Shown: positions 42,940-52,153, counted from the first letter of the stretch. The stretch is 64,000 nt of DNA from Pseudomonadales bacterium (GCA_024234615.1 JACKNY010000001.1:1950501-2014500); one strand, 5' to 3'. Made by a program: numbers and translations. Notes: a model not told the origin generated them from the sequence alone.

Positions 42940-44271
42940 CTAGTAGGAGTTCATCGCATCTTTTGACTGTTTAAGCTGATGCGTCTTGCACATTTCGCTA
43001 TAGCCTGTAACGAACTCTTTGGGGTTATCGACACGGTCAATCACGACATTACAGGAACACCCCGTAGATTTTCCCGCGTGGCAAACCGGATCTTTATAAT
43101 GCTGGTACCAAGCCAGATATTTCGCTTCGCTGACGCCACAGCGTTTGGCCCAGAACTCCGTCGGACTTTCAATATAGCGACTGATTTGATCCAGCTTTAA
43201 GCTGTAACTACCAACTCCCGCCTGGGTGACAATCAACTCTACTCCTGAGTTAATTAAATCCAACTGAAAGGCTAACAGGTCAGCTTGTTTTTCCTCTTCA
43301 ACACTCTCTTTCAACTGTTGCATTTCTTCCTGTAATTGGCGCTCATTTTCTTGGCAATAGCTCAACTCCAACTCTTTAGCGCCAAGCTGCTCCGTAAAGC
43401 TATCACTCATTGCGGCCAATGCTTTTTCCTGTTTGGCCTTATATTTTTCTGCAATCAAGTCAACATGTTGTTTATTTTGTAACTTAATGCTGTCCAAACT
43501 CTGCTGTAACTCAATATTTTGCCGTTTGACTGCGTCAATTTGACCCTCCAATTGGCGCACGATCTCATCCCGTTGCTTGTGCAACTGCTTAATCTTACTC
43601 TCGTACTTAAAACTTAGAGTTGCTTCAATATTTTTGATCAGCTCCTGATGGAAATCGTCGCTAAACAATTGGCCGATATCATCTCCGGTGTCAAGACTGG
43701 GAACCCCTCTATGGTGCGCATTGACGCCATAACGACGCCTGTCACCACCATCATAAAGTCCCAGCTTATTTCTTTTTACCGAGTCACGAATCGAGGTTAA
43801 GACCGCTAGTTCATGCTTGTCGGCATCCCAAAGAGAGTTCTTATATTCATTTTCGCAAGTCTTTTGCGTTACCAATAGAATGTTGCCTTGTCCTAAATCC
43901 GGGCCAGCTACGGCGTTGCGCGTTAACGCATGTAACGGCAAGTCCCACTCTTTAATCACATGTCCATGCTTATCAAACCGAATATTAAAGAGAACGACTG
44001 TACTTAACGTAAGATAAGAGCCTACCGTGATATAGGCGGCCCGGCATTCCTTTTTCGCATATTCAGGAATACCCACGACGCTTTCCAAAACCGCTTGAAA
44101 CTCAACATAGAGAATTTCCTTGACGACCTGATTGCCCTCAAAGAAAAATACCGCCTCTGCAAAATATTTATCCTGCCCTAATACCATCAAACGTCCAACA
44201 CTAAATGACTCAAATACCCATGCCCGCGTATCTAACACGAGCTTTCCCAAATTATAGTCCAAGAATAACAA
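42940..44271 (-). CDS. Coiled-coil protein of unknown function
   Basis: A 443-residue protein starting at TTG with CAGG four bases upstream (an ATG start at 44187 is the alternative). Residues 1-130 form a beta-rich domain (VLDTRAWVFESFSVGRLMVL). A charged linker is followed by a long coiled coil at about 215-340 (IKQLHKQRDEIVRQLEGQID and EELQ-type heptads). A C-terminal region holds WAKRCGVSEAKYLAWYQHY and cysteines CHAGKSTGCSCNVVID then MCKTH, a possible metal site. I recognise no family. It lies upstream of the PLP gene, same strand, 15 bases apart. Confidence 0.75.
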   Translation of the reverse strand: MLFLDYNLGKLVLDTRAWVFESFSVGRLMVLGQDKYFAEAVFFFEGNQVVKEILYVEFQAVLESVVGIPEYAKKECRAAYITVGSYLTLSTVVLFNIRFDKHGHVIKEWDLPLHALTRNAVAGPDLGQGNILLVTQKTCENEYKNSLWDADKHELAVLTSIRDSVKRNKLGLYDGGDRRRYGVNAHHRGVPSLDTGDDIGQLFSDDFHQELIKNIEATLSFKYESKIKQLHKQRDEIVRQLEGQIDAVKRQNIELQQSLDSIKLQNKQHVDLIAEKYKAKQEKALAAMSDSFTEQLGAKELELSYCQENERQLQEEMQQLKESVEEEKQADLLAFQLDLINSGVELIVTQAGVGSYSLKLDQISRYIESPTEFWAKRCGVSEAKYLAWYQHYKDPVCHAGKSTGCSCNVVIDRVDNPKEFVTGYSEMCKTHQLKQSKDAMNSY

Positions 44272-44431
44272 TGTACCTGGGAATATATGTAAAAGTCTGA
44301 CTTCACCTTTTATAAAGTTATATGCACTAACAGGTAAGAAATTTCATTGATCAATGATTAGTATTTACAGGTAATAACGTTCGATTAAACCTGTTGACAC
44401 CGCATTCAGTTCCGGAGAATTAAAATTTAAA

Positions 44432-44530
44432 ATGGGCCAATCAACCAACAACCGCGCGTCTGCTATGGCAATGCCCACAGCAGCTCTCTACTTTATGACG
44501 GAACTCATTACCGGCATTTGGAAATATTAA
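44432..44530 (+). pseudogene. Truncated paralogue of the membrane protein at 44642
   Basis: A 32-codon frame that reads AALYFMTELITGIWKY before its stop. The next gene (44642) reads AAVFFMTGLITGVWKYYGIR at the same place in its first membrane helix. Eleven of these sixteen residues are identical and the DNA is similar, so this is a duplicated 5' fragment that ends exactly after the first helix. GGAGAA stands upstream of its ATG, so it could still be translated as a short membrane peptide. Confidence 0.65.
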
Positions 44531-44641
44531 CCTACCCGGTAATTCAGCGGCATCATGAGGTATTATAATTTTTACCAAAACCTTGCCATTTTAAGAGCTA
44601 AATAGTGATATCTCTAAGCCCCCGCAAACAAGGAGCACTTC

Positions 44642-45085
44642 ATGGAACAACTCATCATTGACCCAGCCGCACGATTAGCCATGTGCGGAGCAGCAGTATT
44701 TTTTATGACAGGACTGATTACCGGCGTGTGGAAGTATTATGGAATCCGCACCAGCCCAAAAGCGGAAGCGCCCTATTACACGAACATCGCCCATCGAGCC
44801 GCGCTACTATATTCTTTCTCAGCTATTTTGTTGGCGATATTTGCCAGCCTGAGCGCCTTGCCCGACTGGCTGAACCTTAGTTCAGTAGCGGTGCTTTTAT
44901 TCTTTTTTTCTTCGGCGATATTGCGCTATATACAGCTGGGCATAAAGAACGAAACCGAAAACCAGCATCTGAATCCGAGTAACCCAACCGGCGAGCTGGT
45001 TTTTCTATCCTTACTGATTTTAGGCGAAGTGGGTGGCTTTCTGGTACTAGTGATTGGTTTTGTAATGCGATTACTGCAAAACTAA
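44642..45085 (+). CDS. Small four-helix membrane protein
   Basis: A 147-residue protein with four hydrophobic segments at about 12-29, 54-69, 78-97 and 122-143 and a short loop GIRTSPKAEAPYYTNIAHRA. No catalytic motif; I do not recognise a family. AAGGAG about six bases before the ATG supports the start. It is preceded 111 bp upstream by a truncated copy of its own N-terminus, implying a local duplication. Confidence 0.75.
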   Translation: MEQLIIDPAARLAMCGAAVFFMTGLITGVWKYYGIRTSPKAEAPYYTNIAHRAALLYSFSAILLAIFASLSALPDWLNLSSVAVLLFFFSSAILRYIQLGIKNETENQHLNPSNPTGELVFLSLLILGEVGGFLVLVIGFVMRLLQN

Positions 45086-45198
45086 CCTAGCACGGCTAGA
45101 GGCTCCAATGACGCACCGAATACCGGCTAAGGTCGAGTGCTAATTAAAGTTGCCAATGCGACTCGTCGGTCACATCACGATATTATCGATAAGCAATC

Positions 45199-46200
45199 CT
45201 AATCAAAAAACGGTGGTTCCTCTAGATCGTCGCTGAGCACCTCGGCCTGAGCTGGAGTCTGAACTGCTGGCGCCGGATTTTGATTAAACCATAGTCTGGT
45301 GACATCCGGCCGCGAATAGTGCCCTGCCGGATCAGCAGCAATTTTCGCCAGATCAATGACGTTTAAATCAATCTCTGCGTAAACGATACCCTCTTCCGTT
45401 TCAGGAAGTGCTTCACACAACTCCCTGCCATCGGGGCCATAAATCATGGCATAGCCACCACCCAGATTGAAAGGTTGCATTGCGCCAGTAGTGCTCGACA
45501 TCAATGCCTGAGCTTTCTCATCAAAAACGGAAGTTGGCGCCAGCACGAAGCACTGCCCTTCAGCCGCATAAAGCCTACTTGCTGCACCGTTAACCTCCTT
45601 ACCCAGCGCATAGGCAAGCTCAGGGTTAATACAGAATGCCGGCCAAGCGGCAATATGAATCTGTTCGCGTTGGGAGTACATGGCATATTTGCTCAAAGGT
45701 TGGAGATGTTCCCAACAGCACAAAGCACCAATACGACCAATAGGCGTTTCAAAAACACTCAGATCCGAACCATCGCCTTCGCCATAAACCATGCGCTCTG
45801 CCATAGTCGGCTTTAACTTACGCCTTGAAGCAATGGTCTTTCCTTGGTCATCGATAATAGCCTGCCCCAGGTAGAGGCTACCCTGATCGTATTCGCTGTA
45901 ACCACTGACCACGTATATGTTGTTGTCTGCCGCCGCCTGATTAATGCGCTGCGCCTGTTCACTGTTTAAATCCAAAGAACAGCTCTGATATTGCGCGAAT
46001 CGCTGAAAATTGGTGAAAGGCCCGTCAACCCATACCCAGAAAGGATAACCGGGTAACCACGCCTCACCAAAAGCGACCAGTTTTGCACCATTTTTTGCAG
46101 CTGCTTCGATTAAGCCAATGGCCTTATCTATACTGGCCTCCAACTCGAACCAAATTGGTGCCGCCTGCACAACCGCAACTTTTAAAGGAGCACCCATCAT
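45199..46200 (-). CDS. Nitrilase (carbon-nitrogen hydrolase)
   Basis: Hydrolyses a nitrile to an acid and ammonia. The 333 residues carry the complete triad: Glu in FGEAWLPGYPFWVWVDGP, Lys in RRKLKPTMAERMVYGEGDG and Cys in GALCCWEHLQPLSKYAMYS. The layout and the GxLxCWEHxxPL form match true nitrilases and cyanide dihydratases rather than amidases. The C-terminal tail is rich in Pro/Ala and acidic residues. An AraC-type regulator 300 bp upstream on the same strand is likely its regulator. Two possible ATG codons stand together at the start. Confidence 0.93.
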   Translation of the reverse strand: MMGAPLKVAVVQAAPIWFELEASIDKAIGLIEAAAKNGAKLVAFGEAWLPGYPFWVWVDGPFTNFQRFAQYQSCSLDLNSEQAQRINQAAADNNIYVVSGYSEYDQGSLYLGQAIIDDQGKTIASRRKLKPTMAERMVYGEGDGSDLSVFETPIGRIGALCCWEHLQPLSKYAMYSQREQIHIAAWPAFCINPELAYALGKEVNGAASRLYAAEGQCFVLAPTSVFDEKAQALMSSTTGAMQPFNLGGGYAMIYGPDGRELCEALPETEEGIVYAEIDLNVIDLAKIAADPAGHYSRPDVTRLWFNQNPAPAVQTPAQAEVLSDDLEEPPFFD

Positions 46201-46501
46201 ATCAATACCTCACTTTTAACGTTTACACGTCGTAACAATGGCATCTTATATCGCTGATCTTGATCTGGCATCTTGCACAGACAAAGGACTGCTGCTCACT
46301 CCGGCTATAACACCTGCCGTTACCATCGGATGCATTGGCTTGGATCTGTGAGCCCGCTCTTATTTAAGCAAACTCTTAATCTACCTAAAAAGGGAATGAC
46401 ATTCTTTCGCAGAAAAGAATAACAGTTTTAAAAAAGCGAACTAGCGAAGTCAGTTTCGGTACTACCCGCAGTATTTTATATATCTAGGGAGCCTCTGAAA
46501 A
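46201..46501. other. Intergenic region between nitrilase and AraC regulator
   Basis: About 300 bases with no open gene. It presumably holds the nitrilase promoter. I see no clear palindrome, tRNA or terminator in it. Confidence 0.4.
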
Positions 46502-47449
46502 TCAGGCTTGATTACGCACATCTCTCGGCCCCCGTCCAAAGCGTTTTTTAAATAACGTACTGAAGTGTGAGGGGCTGTTAAAGCCCCATTTCAACGCAAT
46601 TTCGGTGATAGCCCGGTGGTCAGCGGCTGCGCTTTGCAGCTCACGGTGACAATTCTCAAGACGAATATTGCGCACATACTCGCTCACACCAATATCCTGC
46701 CCTTCAAATAATTTATGAATGTAGCGTTTTGAAACATTCAATGCCAGGGCTATTGAATTTACGGAGAGTTCTGGGTCCCGAATATGACGGTGAATATAGC
46801 TTTTGATCACCTCCACCCTATTACCTTCTGAAAGACGAACCTCATCCTTGTTATTTATCAATGCGTTCATCAACGCACCAGAAACTAGATTAAGAACTGA
46901 TTCACCTATCAGCAACCGCTCTTCAGCATAAACTTTGTTTAAGTTTTTAAATAGGAGGTTTAAATGCTCGGAGACAACTGTGCCAAGCGGCAATTTTAAT
47001 AGAAGATCTATGGCGGTAATATGCTTCGCGTTATGCTGCCATTTGCTCAGGTAACTCTTGGGAATAGACATCACCAAATGCCTAAAATGACCGCTGCCAA
47101 AAATTTCGTATGGCCGTGTGCTATCAATCAACGCCCAATGCCCAGGCGTCAGTTTGACCTCTCGATGATCCTGCCTTAACACACCGCAACTTCGCGCTTG
47201 GAGAACCAGCATGTAAAGATCATTTTCATTAGCAGAAGTATTCAGAAATTTTCGGCGTACTAATTGCTGACAGGAATCGACAATAGATAATTCCGTATAA
47301 CCCAATGGCTCAACCTCAATCGAACCAAAAAAGGGCTCACGGCTTCTGGGTTTAATTTCCAGATTCACATAAGTCTTGCGAACGAGGTCGTTCCAAAATT
47401 GCAGGCGATCAGCTTCCGGGACCGTTTGGGTTGAAAAATAGCTATGCAT
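46502..47449 (-). CDS. AraC-family regulator, FeaR/XylS-like
   Basis: A 315-residue regulator starting MHSYFSTQTVPEADRLQFW; an upstream in-phase start at 47491 adds 14 less typical residues. The N-terminal AraC-binding-like domain has WNDLVRKTYVNLEIKPRSR and PGHWALIDSTRPYEIFGSG. The C-terminal helix-turn-helix pair is ELSVNSIALALNVSKRYIHK and AITEIALKWGFNSPSHFSTL, ending FKKRFGRGPRDVR. This type activates amine, nitrile and aromatic-acid genes, and it sits upstream of the nitrilase gene, same strand. Confidence 0.92.
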   Translation of the reverse strand: MHSYFSTQTVPEADRLQFWNDLVRKTYVNLEIKPRSREPFFGSIEVEPLGYTELSIVDSCQQLVRRKFLNTSANENDLYMLVLQARSCGVLRQDHREVKLTPGHWALIDSTRPYEIFGSGHFRHLVMSIPKSYLSKWQHNAKHITAIDLLLKLPLGTVVSEHLNLLFKNLNKVYAEERLLIGESVLNLVSGALMNALINNKDEVRLSEGNRVEVIKSYIHRHIRDPELSVNSIALALNVSKRYIHKLFEGQDIGVSEYVRNIRLENCHRELQSAAADHRAITEIALKWGFNSPSHFSTLFKKRFGRGPRDVRNQA

Positions 47450-47598
47450 AGTAGGCTTATACCTTTCATTGAAGACAATGCCAACAATCAAACTAAGACA
47501 TTATTAGACACCAGCAACTATTTGTTAATCAATACAATTATCCGCCACACTAAACAAACCATCTAACCGGGTTTAACAAAAAAAAATTTTGAGCTCTT

Positions 47599-48387
47599 TC
47601 AGAACAGCTGTTTGTGCAACCATTGCTCGATAGCTTGCGCTACTTCTTGCCAGCCTTCAACGGTAAGCAGGTTGTGTCCTTTACCTTCAACATAAACGTA
47701 CTCTGCCTGATAAAATTTAGCTAATTTCCGCATTGAAACCTCCGGCGTCAGCAAATCCAGCTCTGCCCCTATCACCAGCACCGGGCAATTAATTTTATTT
47801 TTATCAATGGAAAGCCCGTGCTCTATCGCCTCACGCACGGCCCTAGGTGATTCGTCGCAAAGGAGCGCGTATTCTTGACGGGCTTGCTCCTCATTTACTG
47901 CCTGGAAAAATAATTCCTTTGCAAATTCAAAAGGTGGTGGTGAAAAAGGGATCGTATCATCAATAGGCGCAGGTAATTCAATATGGGGCGCACCTAATTC
48001 TTTGGGGATTACCGAAGTTGTTAATACCAAGGCTTTAACTGGTGAGATTTGAGCATACTGCTGAGCAACCATGCCTCCCATGCTATGCCCAATTATAATT
48101 GGCTCTACCCCAATAGATTCGACGACCTTGCCTACTTCTTCAGTGACATCAGCAAGGCTTCGGTTGATAAATTGATTCAAAGGTAATGACATGGACTTAT
48201 AGTGGTTATACCAATTTAGCGCGTAACAATCCCAACCCGCATTGGAAAAATATTCAAGAAAATTGCGCCAATGCCAACTACCGTGACAACCACCATGCAC
48301 AAAGACTAAGGGTGGCCGGTTTGAGCATTCTTCTGGAGAGTAATGCTCGACAAATATACCCTCTACCTCAAAGTTATTCTTTTGCAT
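47599..48387 (-). CDS. Alpha/beta hydrolase
   Basis: A 262-residue hydrolase with an oxyanion loop PPLVFVHGGCHGSWHWRNFL, nucleophile GHSMGGMVAQQYA (Ser about 104), Asp in IGAELDLLTPEVS and His in GKGHNLLTVEGW. The triad is complete. The family covers esterases, lactonases and C-C hydrolases; substrate is unknown. It is monocistronic, on the same strand as the AraC regulator downstream, with about 150 bp between. Confidence 0.9.
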   Translation of the reverse strand: MQKNNFEVEGIFVEHYSPEECSNRPPLVFVHGGCHGSWHWRNFLEYFSNAGWDCYALNWYNHYKSMSLPLNQFINRSLADVTEEVGKVVESIGVEPIIIGHSMGGMVAQQYAQISPVKALVLTTSVIPKELGAPHIELPAPIDDTIPFSPPPFEFAKELFFQAVNEEQARQEYALLCDESPRAVREAIEHGLSIDKNKINCPVLVIGAELDLLTPEVSMRKLAKFYQAEYVYVEGKGHNLLTVEGWQEVAQAIEQWLHKQLF

Positions 48388-48621
48388 ATTTACTCTACTC
48401 TCATCTCGTTATGGTATCTGCTAGTCGTTTTTACCATTAAATCAAAGGATAATGAGTATTATTTAAATAAACAAGTACAGCTAGTTTTTGGTCACTTACA
48501 TTTATCTAAGTTATGGAGAAAAAGAATGAACGATACAAATGCCCCGTAACGACTGGACTTATTCGCAGTAAATGGAGCCAAATAGCCTCCATCAACTTCT
48601 CTATAAAACATTACGTTTTTG

Positions 48622-48792
48622 TCAGGTAAAATTGTAAGCGATTAATAAATTGAGAGTTAAGGTGTCCATTTGCTGGCGCCAATCCCCATTATTATGAGCC
48701 CGCTCGTAAATCTTTTCTCGATGAACTGCAACTGTTTTTGCTTTACCCTGATGGACGAAATAACCATCTTTATAATCCACCGTTAGGCCCGT
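48622..48792 (-). pseudogene. Open 56-codon continuation after the phosphoethanolamine-transferase stop
   Basis: Immediately after the TAA of the upstream gene, in the same frame, the minus strand stays open for 56 codons until a TGA. It reads LTVDYKDGYFVHQGKAKTVA, then VHREKIYERAHNNGDWRQQM and DTLTLNLLIAYNF. The composition is protein-like. I do not recognise it; phosphoethanolamine transferases normally end near where the TAA stands. The DWRQQMDTLTLNL part is the section duplicated upstream at 50686-50730. It may be the tail of a lost gene brought by rearrangement, or a read-through extension. Confidence 0.45.
48641..48685 (-). repeat. 45-bp direct repeat, copy A
   Basis: This segment matches 50686-50730 at 41 of 45 positions in the same orientation, and the similarity continues weakly for a few bases at both ends. 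Shared core includes TGGCGCCAATCC. The two copies enclose the phosphoethanolamine-transferase-like gene. Confidence 0.75.
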
Positions 48793-50538
48793 TTAAAACT
48801 TATTTTCGGCTGTTAAAGCGAATTTACTAGCGACTAACAATGGTTTTACGACCTTGGTACCCCAATCAATTTTGTCATAATCGTGCAGGGTGTCAGGCGC
48901 CAAAGGATTACCAATCCAGCGTGGATGCTGAACGAACTGATCGGAGATTAAGCTGCGCGAATAATCCATTCCTTTGAAGTTAATGCCCGTCATATCACAG
49001 AGCGTATAAATAAAATCGGCACTACTAAAAGGTCGATTAATAGACCGCTGCCATTGGCTCAAGTCATGGTTGGCATTGAACTCAGGCGATGTCCAGGTAA
49101 TAAAAGGCACGGTGTACATAGCTGGTGTTGGCGCTCCTTCGTTACGCCCGCTAAAGGGCTTGCCCGGCGTATCGTAAACTTCCTCGCCATGATCGGAAAA
49201 ATAAACCAACAGGGCATTATCATCCTGTTTGCGCAGATTTTTTATCAGTTCGGCAACCACAAAATCGTTATAGCTGATGGCATTATCGTAACTGTTGTAA
49301 TCGTATAAATCCTCCGGTCTCACCCAGCCGGGAGCGCTATCACGATCCACAAACCTTTCAAATTCTAGCGGGTAACGGTTGTCATAACCGCGGTGCGTTC
49401 CCAGCAAATGCACCACGATCATTTTTTTATCATCAGAGCCTGTCAGGGAGTCAAGGAAAGGCGCAATAACGGCACCATCAAACTGATTGGCATTCTGCTC
49501 TCGATTATTGTTTAGATAAACTTGTTGATCAGCCAATTGAGACAAGGTTGTAAGCATTGTATTGCGTCGAGTTTGTGTTTGCTGATTAGTGATCCAGGTA
49601 ATTTCGTAACCCGCTTGTTTCATTATATTCAGCAATGTTGGTTGCTCAAAAAAGGCTTCGGGGCGCTTTGAATCAGCGAATGATAGCACCTGCTGCAAAG
49701 CCTCAATGGTATAAGGCCGAGGAGAAATAACATCATTAAAAACAACCAGCTCATCACGAATAGCATTGAGTTGTGGTGTGGTATCGCGCCCATAGCCATA
49801 AAGGCTCATTCGGTGCCCATTAGTCGACTCACCAATAACCAATACCAACGTATCAGGTGCAGCGCTGGCATTTAGTTTGAAATCTTCCAACTCCGACAAA
49901 CTACGGTTTTTATTCAACAACCTATTCATGTCGGCAAGCTGATCCCGATAATGTAAGTACCCGACAATCAAATTCCAGGGCGCCGCAGGTTCAAGACGTT
50001 TTTCTAAGTGATAAAGAGCCGCCTCTCCACCCTGCTGTCGAATTAACAGACTATTCAAAAAAGGCCAGCCGACTATCAGAGAAAAAACCACGGCATAAAT
50101 GCCGCGCTGGCGAGGTTTCAATATCATCGGCGACATGAGGCGCCACATAAATACCGGAATAATGCTTAAGGCTAAAAAAACAAACAGGTACCACCAACGC
50201 AGATAGGAGAGAATAAACTCACTCCCCTCGGCAGGATTAGATTCAAAAATAATAAAAATTGCACTCTGCGAAAAATCCTGCCCATAGATCAACCAGTAAC
50301 CTACTCCCACCAACGACGCTGCCCACAGAACCAAACCAATGATTGCCGCCAATAACTTGCTGTGTGCCGGCCACAGCAATAGCGGAAGCAGCCATAACAC
50401 ACTCATTAACAATGACTGACGAATGCCCGCTACCCCTGACATGCCCGATGAATAAACTAACAGTTGGTAAACAAGTGAAAAGTACAAAAAGAACAAATAA
50501 GCCCATAACAGCGAGTGGCGTTGAACAAATGCGCACAT
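48793..50538 (-). CDS. Membrane phosphoethanolamine-transferase-like sulfatase-fold protein
   Basis: Inner-membrane enzyme with a periplasmic sulfatase-fold domain, 581 residues. Five hydrophobic segments occupy about 1-155. The catalytic region begins LVLVIGESTNGHRMSLYGYG (nucleophile Ser/Thr in GEST, about 235-250); metal and substrate segments are VVHLLGTHRGYDNRYPLEF, YFSDHGEEVYD and a C-terminal PRWIGNPLAPDTLHDYDKID. The order matches EptA/CptA-type lipid A or core phosphoethanolamine transferases. It is flanked by 45-bp direct repeats, which suggests it moved or duplicated as a unit. Confidence 0.85.
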   Translation of the reverse strand: MCAFVQRHSLLWAYLFFLYFSLVYQLLVYSSGMSGVAGIRQSLLMSVLWLLPLLLWPAHSKLLAAIIGLVLWAASLVGVGYWLIYGQDFSQSAIFIIFESNPAEGSEFILSYLRWWYLFVFLALSIIPVFMWRLMSPMILKPRQRGIYAVVFSLIVGWPFLNSLLIRQQGGEAALYHLEKRLEPAAPWNLIVGYLHYRDQLADMNRLLNKNRSLSELEDFKLNASAAPDTLVLVIGESTNGHRMSLYGYGRDTTPQLNAIRDELVVFNDVISPRPYTIEALQQVLSFADSKRPEAFFEQPTLLNIMKQAGYEITWITNQQTQTRRNTMLTTLSQLADQQVYLNNNREQNANQFDGAVIAPFLDSLTGSDDKKMIVVHLLGTHRGYDNRYPLEFERFVDRDSAPGWVRPEDLYDYNSYDNAISYNDFVVAELIKNLRKQDDNALLVYFSDHGEEVYDTPGKPFSGRNEGAPTPAMYTVPFITWTSPEFNANHDLSQWQRSINRPFSSADFIYTLCDMTGINFKGMDYSRSLISDQFVQHPRWIGNPLAPDTLHDYDKIDWGTKVVKPLLVASKFALTAENKF

Positions 50539-50663
50539 AGAAAAAACCTAAAATAAAATCAAGTACTACACAGTAGCAGGGGTTACTTAAAGCAACCTTA
50601 ATAAGCCGGTTTCTCTACTTACACTTACTTCGCACACTTCATGTAGATTAACGATTGGTTTAG

Positions 50664-50677
50664 GCGCCAATTGGCGC
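50664..50677. repeat. Perfect 14-bp palindrome
   Basis: GCGCCAATTGGCGC is perfectly self-complementary. It lies about 20 bases beside repeat copy B, which itself contains TGGCGCCAAT, so related GGCGCC-AAT units occur three times in 90 bases. Confidence 0.55.
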
Positions 50678-50685
50678 TATAAGTT

Positions 50686-50730
50686 ATTGATAAATTGAGA
50701 CTTAAGGTATCCATTTACTGGCGCCAATCC
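50686..50730 (-). repeat. 45-bp direct repeat, copy B
   Basis: Second copy of the repeat at 48641-48685, four mismatches in 45 bases. It lies upstream of the phosphoethanolamine-transferase gene. In the frame corresponding to copy A it is interrupted by TAA (DWRQ-stop-MDTLSLNLS), so this copy is non-coding. Confidence 0.75.
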
Positions 50731-50831
50731 ATAATAAACCAAAGACCCTATTAGATTCGCTCATCATTGCAGCACGTCCAATAGGGCCTATTTCCTAAAA
50801 TATTTTAACTTGCCGACAATCTGCCGTTCAA

Positions 50832-51335
50832 CTATGCGGCCTCCTTCGCCTTCTCTTTATGTTTCGCTTTTGTCTCCGGTGGCGAAGTAATTATCTCGGG
50901 CGAGACGCTGCCTTCAAACAGGTTCCGGCTGGATTCCTGACAAGCGGTGATTGTCTTACTGGCATATTCGGAAACGCCGGAATCAATAGCCGCCGGATCA
51001 ACGCTTTTCACCATTTCGAACCAATTATTCCAGACGGTCTCACGAAGTTCCCGCCAACTATCGTTAATTGTCTGTGCTTGAATAACGGAATTCTTCAGCA
51101 GCTCAGGGAGGTGATCCTGTTTCTGCACCGCCTCACGCACCTGCTTGGACCAGTCCGCCTGCGTCCGCAGACAAGAATGAACAAAATTTTCCTGCGATAG
51201 TGTGGCGATATTGAACATCTCCACGAACGGCGATGCGCGGTTTGGCTTGTTATCATTCAGCCATTGGTTAAATAGCTTTTGTTGACTGTCCCACCACTGG
51301 ATCACTAACTTATTGGACTCTAACTTAGACTTCAT
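50832..51335 (-). CDS. Phasin-like helical protein
   Basis: A 167-residue, helix-rich, amphipathic protein with no signal: VIQWWDSQQKLFNQWLNDNK, AQTINDSWRELRETVWNNWF and a basic Lys/Ala-rich tail (KAKHKEKAKEAA) reminiscent of PHA-granule phasins and PhaE/PhaM-type proteins. A strong AAGGAGG stands seven bases before the ATG. It follows the Hsp20 gene by 59 bases on the same strand. Similar islands elsewhere carry polyhydroxyalkanoate genes, which supports a granule or phasin role, but no PHA synthase is in the window. Confidence 0.5.
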   Translation of the reverse strand: MKSKLESNKLVIQWWDSQQKLFNQWLNDNKPNRASPFVEMFNIATLSQENFVHSCLRTQADWSKQVREAVQKQDHLPELLKNSVIQAQTINDSWRELRETVWNNWFEMVKSVDPAAIDSGVSEYASKTITACQESSRNLFEGSVSPEIITSPPETKAKHKEKAKEAA

Positions 51336-51394
51336 TGCTGCCTCCTTAATTTTTACCTGTTTTCATTCGCCCGCAGCATACCGCTTCCGGGCGG

Positions 51395-51844
51395 CTAATT
51401 GACCTTAATTTTAATCGGATGGCTGGGTTCCGACTCCTTAGTTTTAGGGAGACGGACTCGTAACACACCCTTTTTATATTCCGCCTTGATATTGGACTGA
51501 TCGATATTATTTGGCAGTGCAAACATACGCGAAAATTTGCCGTAGAAACTTTCAGTCAAATGACAGGTTTCGTCCTCTTCTTCTTTTTCATACTTCCGCT
51601 CTCCCTCAATCACCAAGCTTCCCTCATTAAAGGAAATGTGAATATCGGATTTTTCCACGTCCGGCAATTCCGCTTTCACCAAATACTCCTTCTTGGTTTC
51701 ACTGATATCGGCGGAGGGTGTCCAAGACGCAATCGTATGACCGTTATCATCGATTAATTTTGGAACACCTGAACTCAGTGGCCGAGTGTAACGGCGGAAA
51801 AGTTCATCCATTTCCTGAAAAGGACGCCATGTAATGAGGTTCAT
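51395..51844 (-). CDS. Hsp20/alpha-crystallin small heat-shock protein
   Basis: ATP-independent holdase, 149 residues starting MNLITWRPFQEMDELFRRYT (GGAGA eight bases upstream; an upstream in-phase frame has no such support). The alpha-crystallin domain runs from TPSADISETKKEYLVKAELP through VEKSDIHISFNEGSLVIEGE to FYGKFSRMFALPNNID and GVLRVRLPKTKESEPSHPIK. The GVLxVxLPK motif is intact, and the C-terminal HPIKIKVN contains the I-x-I/V anchor. Transcribed together with the phasin-like gene. Confidence 0.95.
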   Translation of the reverse strand: MNLITWRPFQEMDELFRRYTRPLSSGVPKLIDDNGHTIASWTPSADISETKKEYLVKAELPDVEKSDIHISFNEGSLVIEGERKYEKEEEDETCHLTESFYGKFSRMFALPNNIDQSNIKAEYKKGVLRVRLPKTKESEPSHPIKIKVN

Positions 51845-52153
51845 TTTGCTATCTCCATAGAATGATTGATTAGAACCGCCAGCATAACCGGGAAAACACC
51901 TGCCTATTATTAGGAATAGCCGCAACGATCTAGTGGATAGCCACAATTGACCAATAGCCTTTGTTTAAGGCATCACGATAGCTCAGCAAAGCAGTGCCCG
52001 TTCAGGAAATTTATTCATTCCTGAAATCAATAACAGCTATTGCCGCGGGCGTTCAATTCACTGTGGAAATCCCTTATATCGAACCCGCTAACACCCTTGT
52101 ATGCTCTGTCACCCACACCACCGCCTGTCACCAATTGTAGGAGGATCGGATTT
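51845..52153. promoter_or_regulatory. Divergent region between Hsp20 and the E1-like peptide
   Basis: About 310 bases without a gene. It must hold promoters for the minus-strand hsp20 pair and the plus-strand 52154-53595 group. I find no perfect FNR box or CIRCE element in it. The end carries a strong AGGAGG (52139-52144) for the 52-residue gene. Confidence 0.45.

Noticed and set aside
44345..44356. Perfect palindrome CATTGATCAATG upstream of the paralogue fragment
   Set aside because: Single 12-bp occurrence with no N4 spacing, so not an FNR box, and no second copy seen; may be chance in AT-rich DNA.
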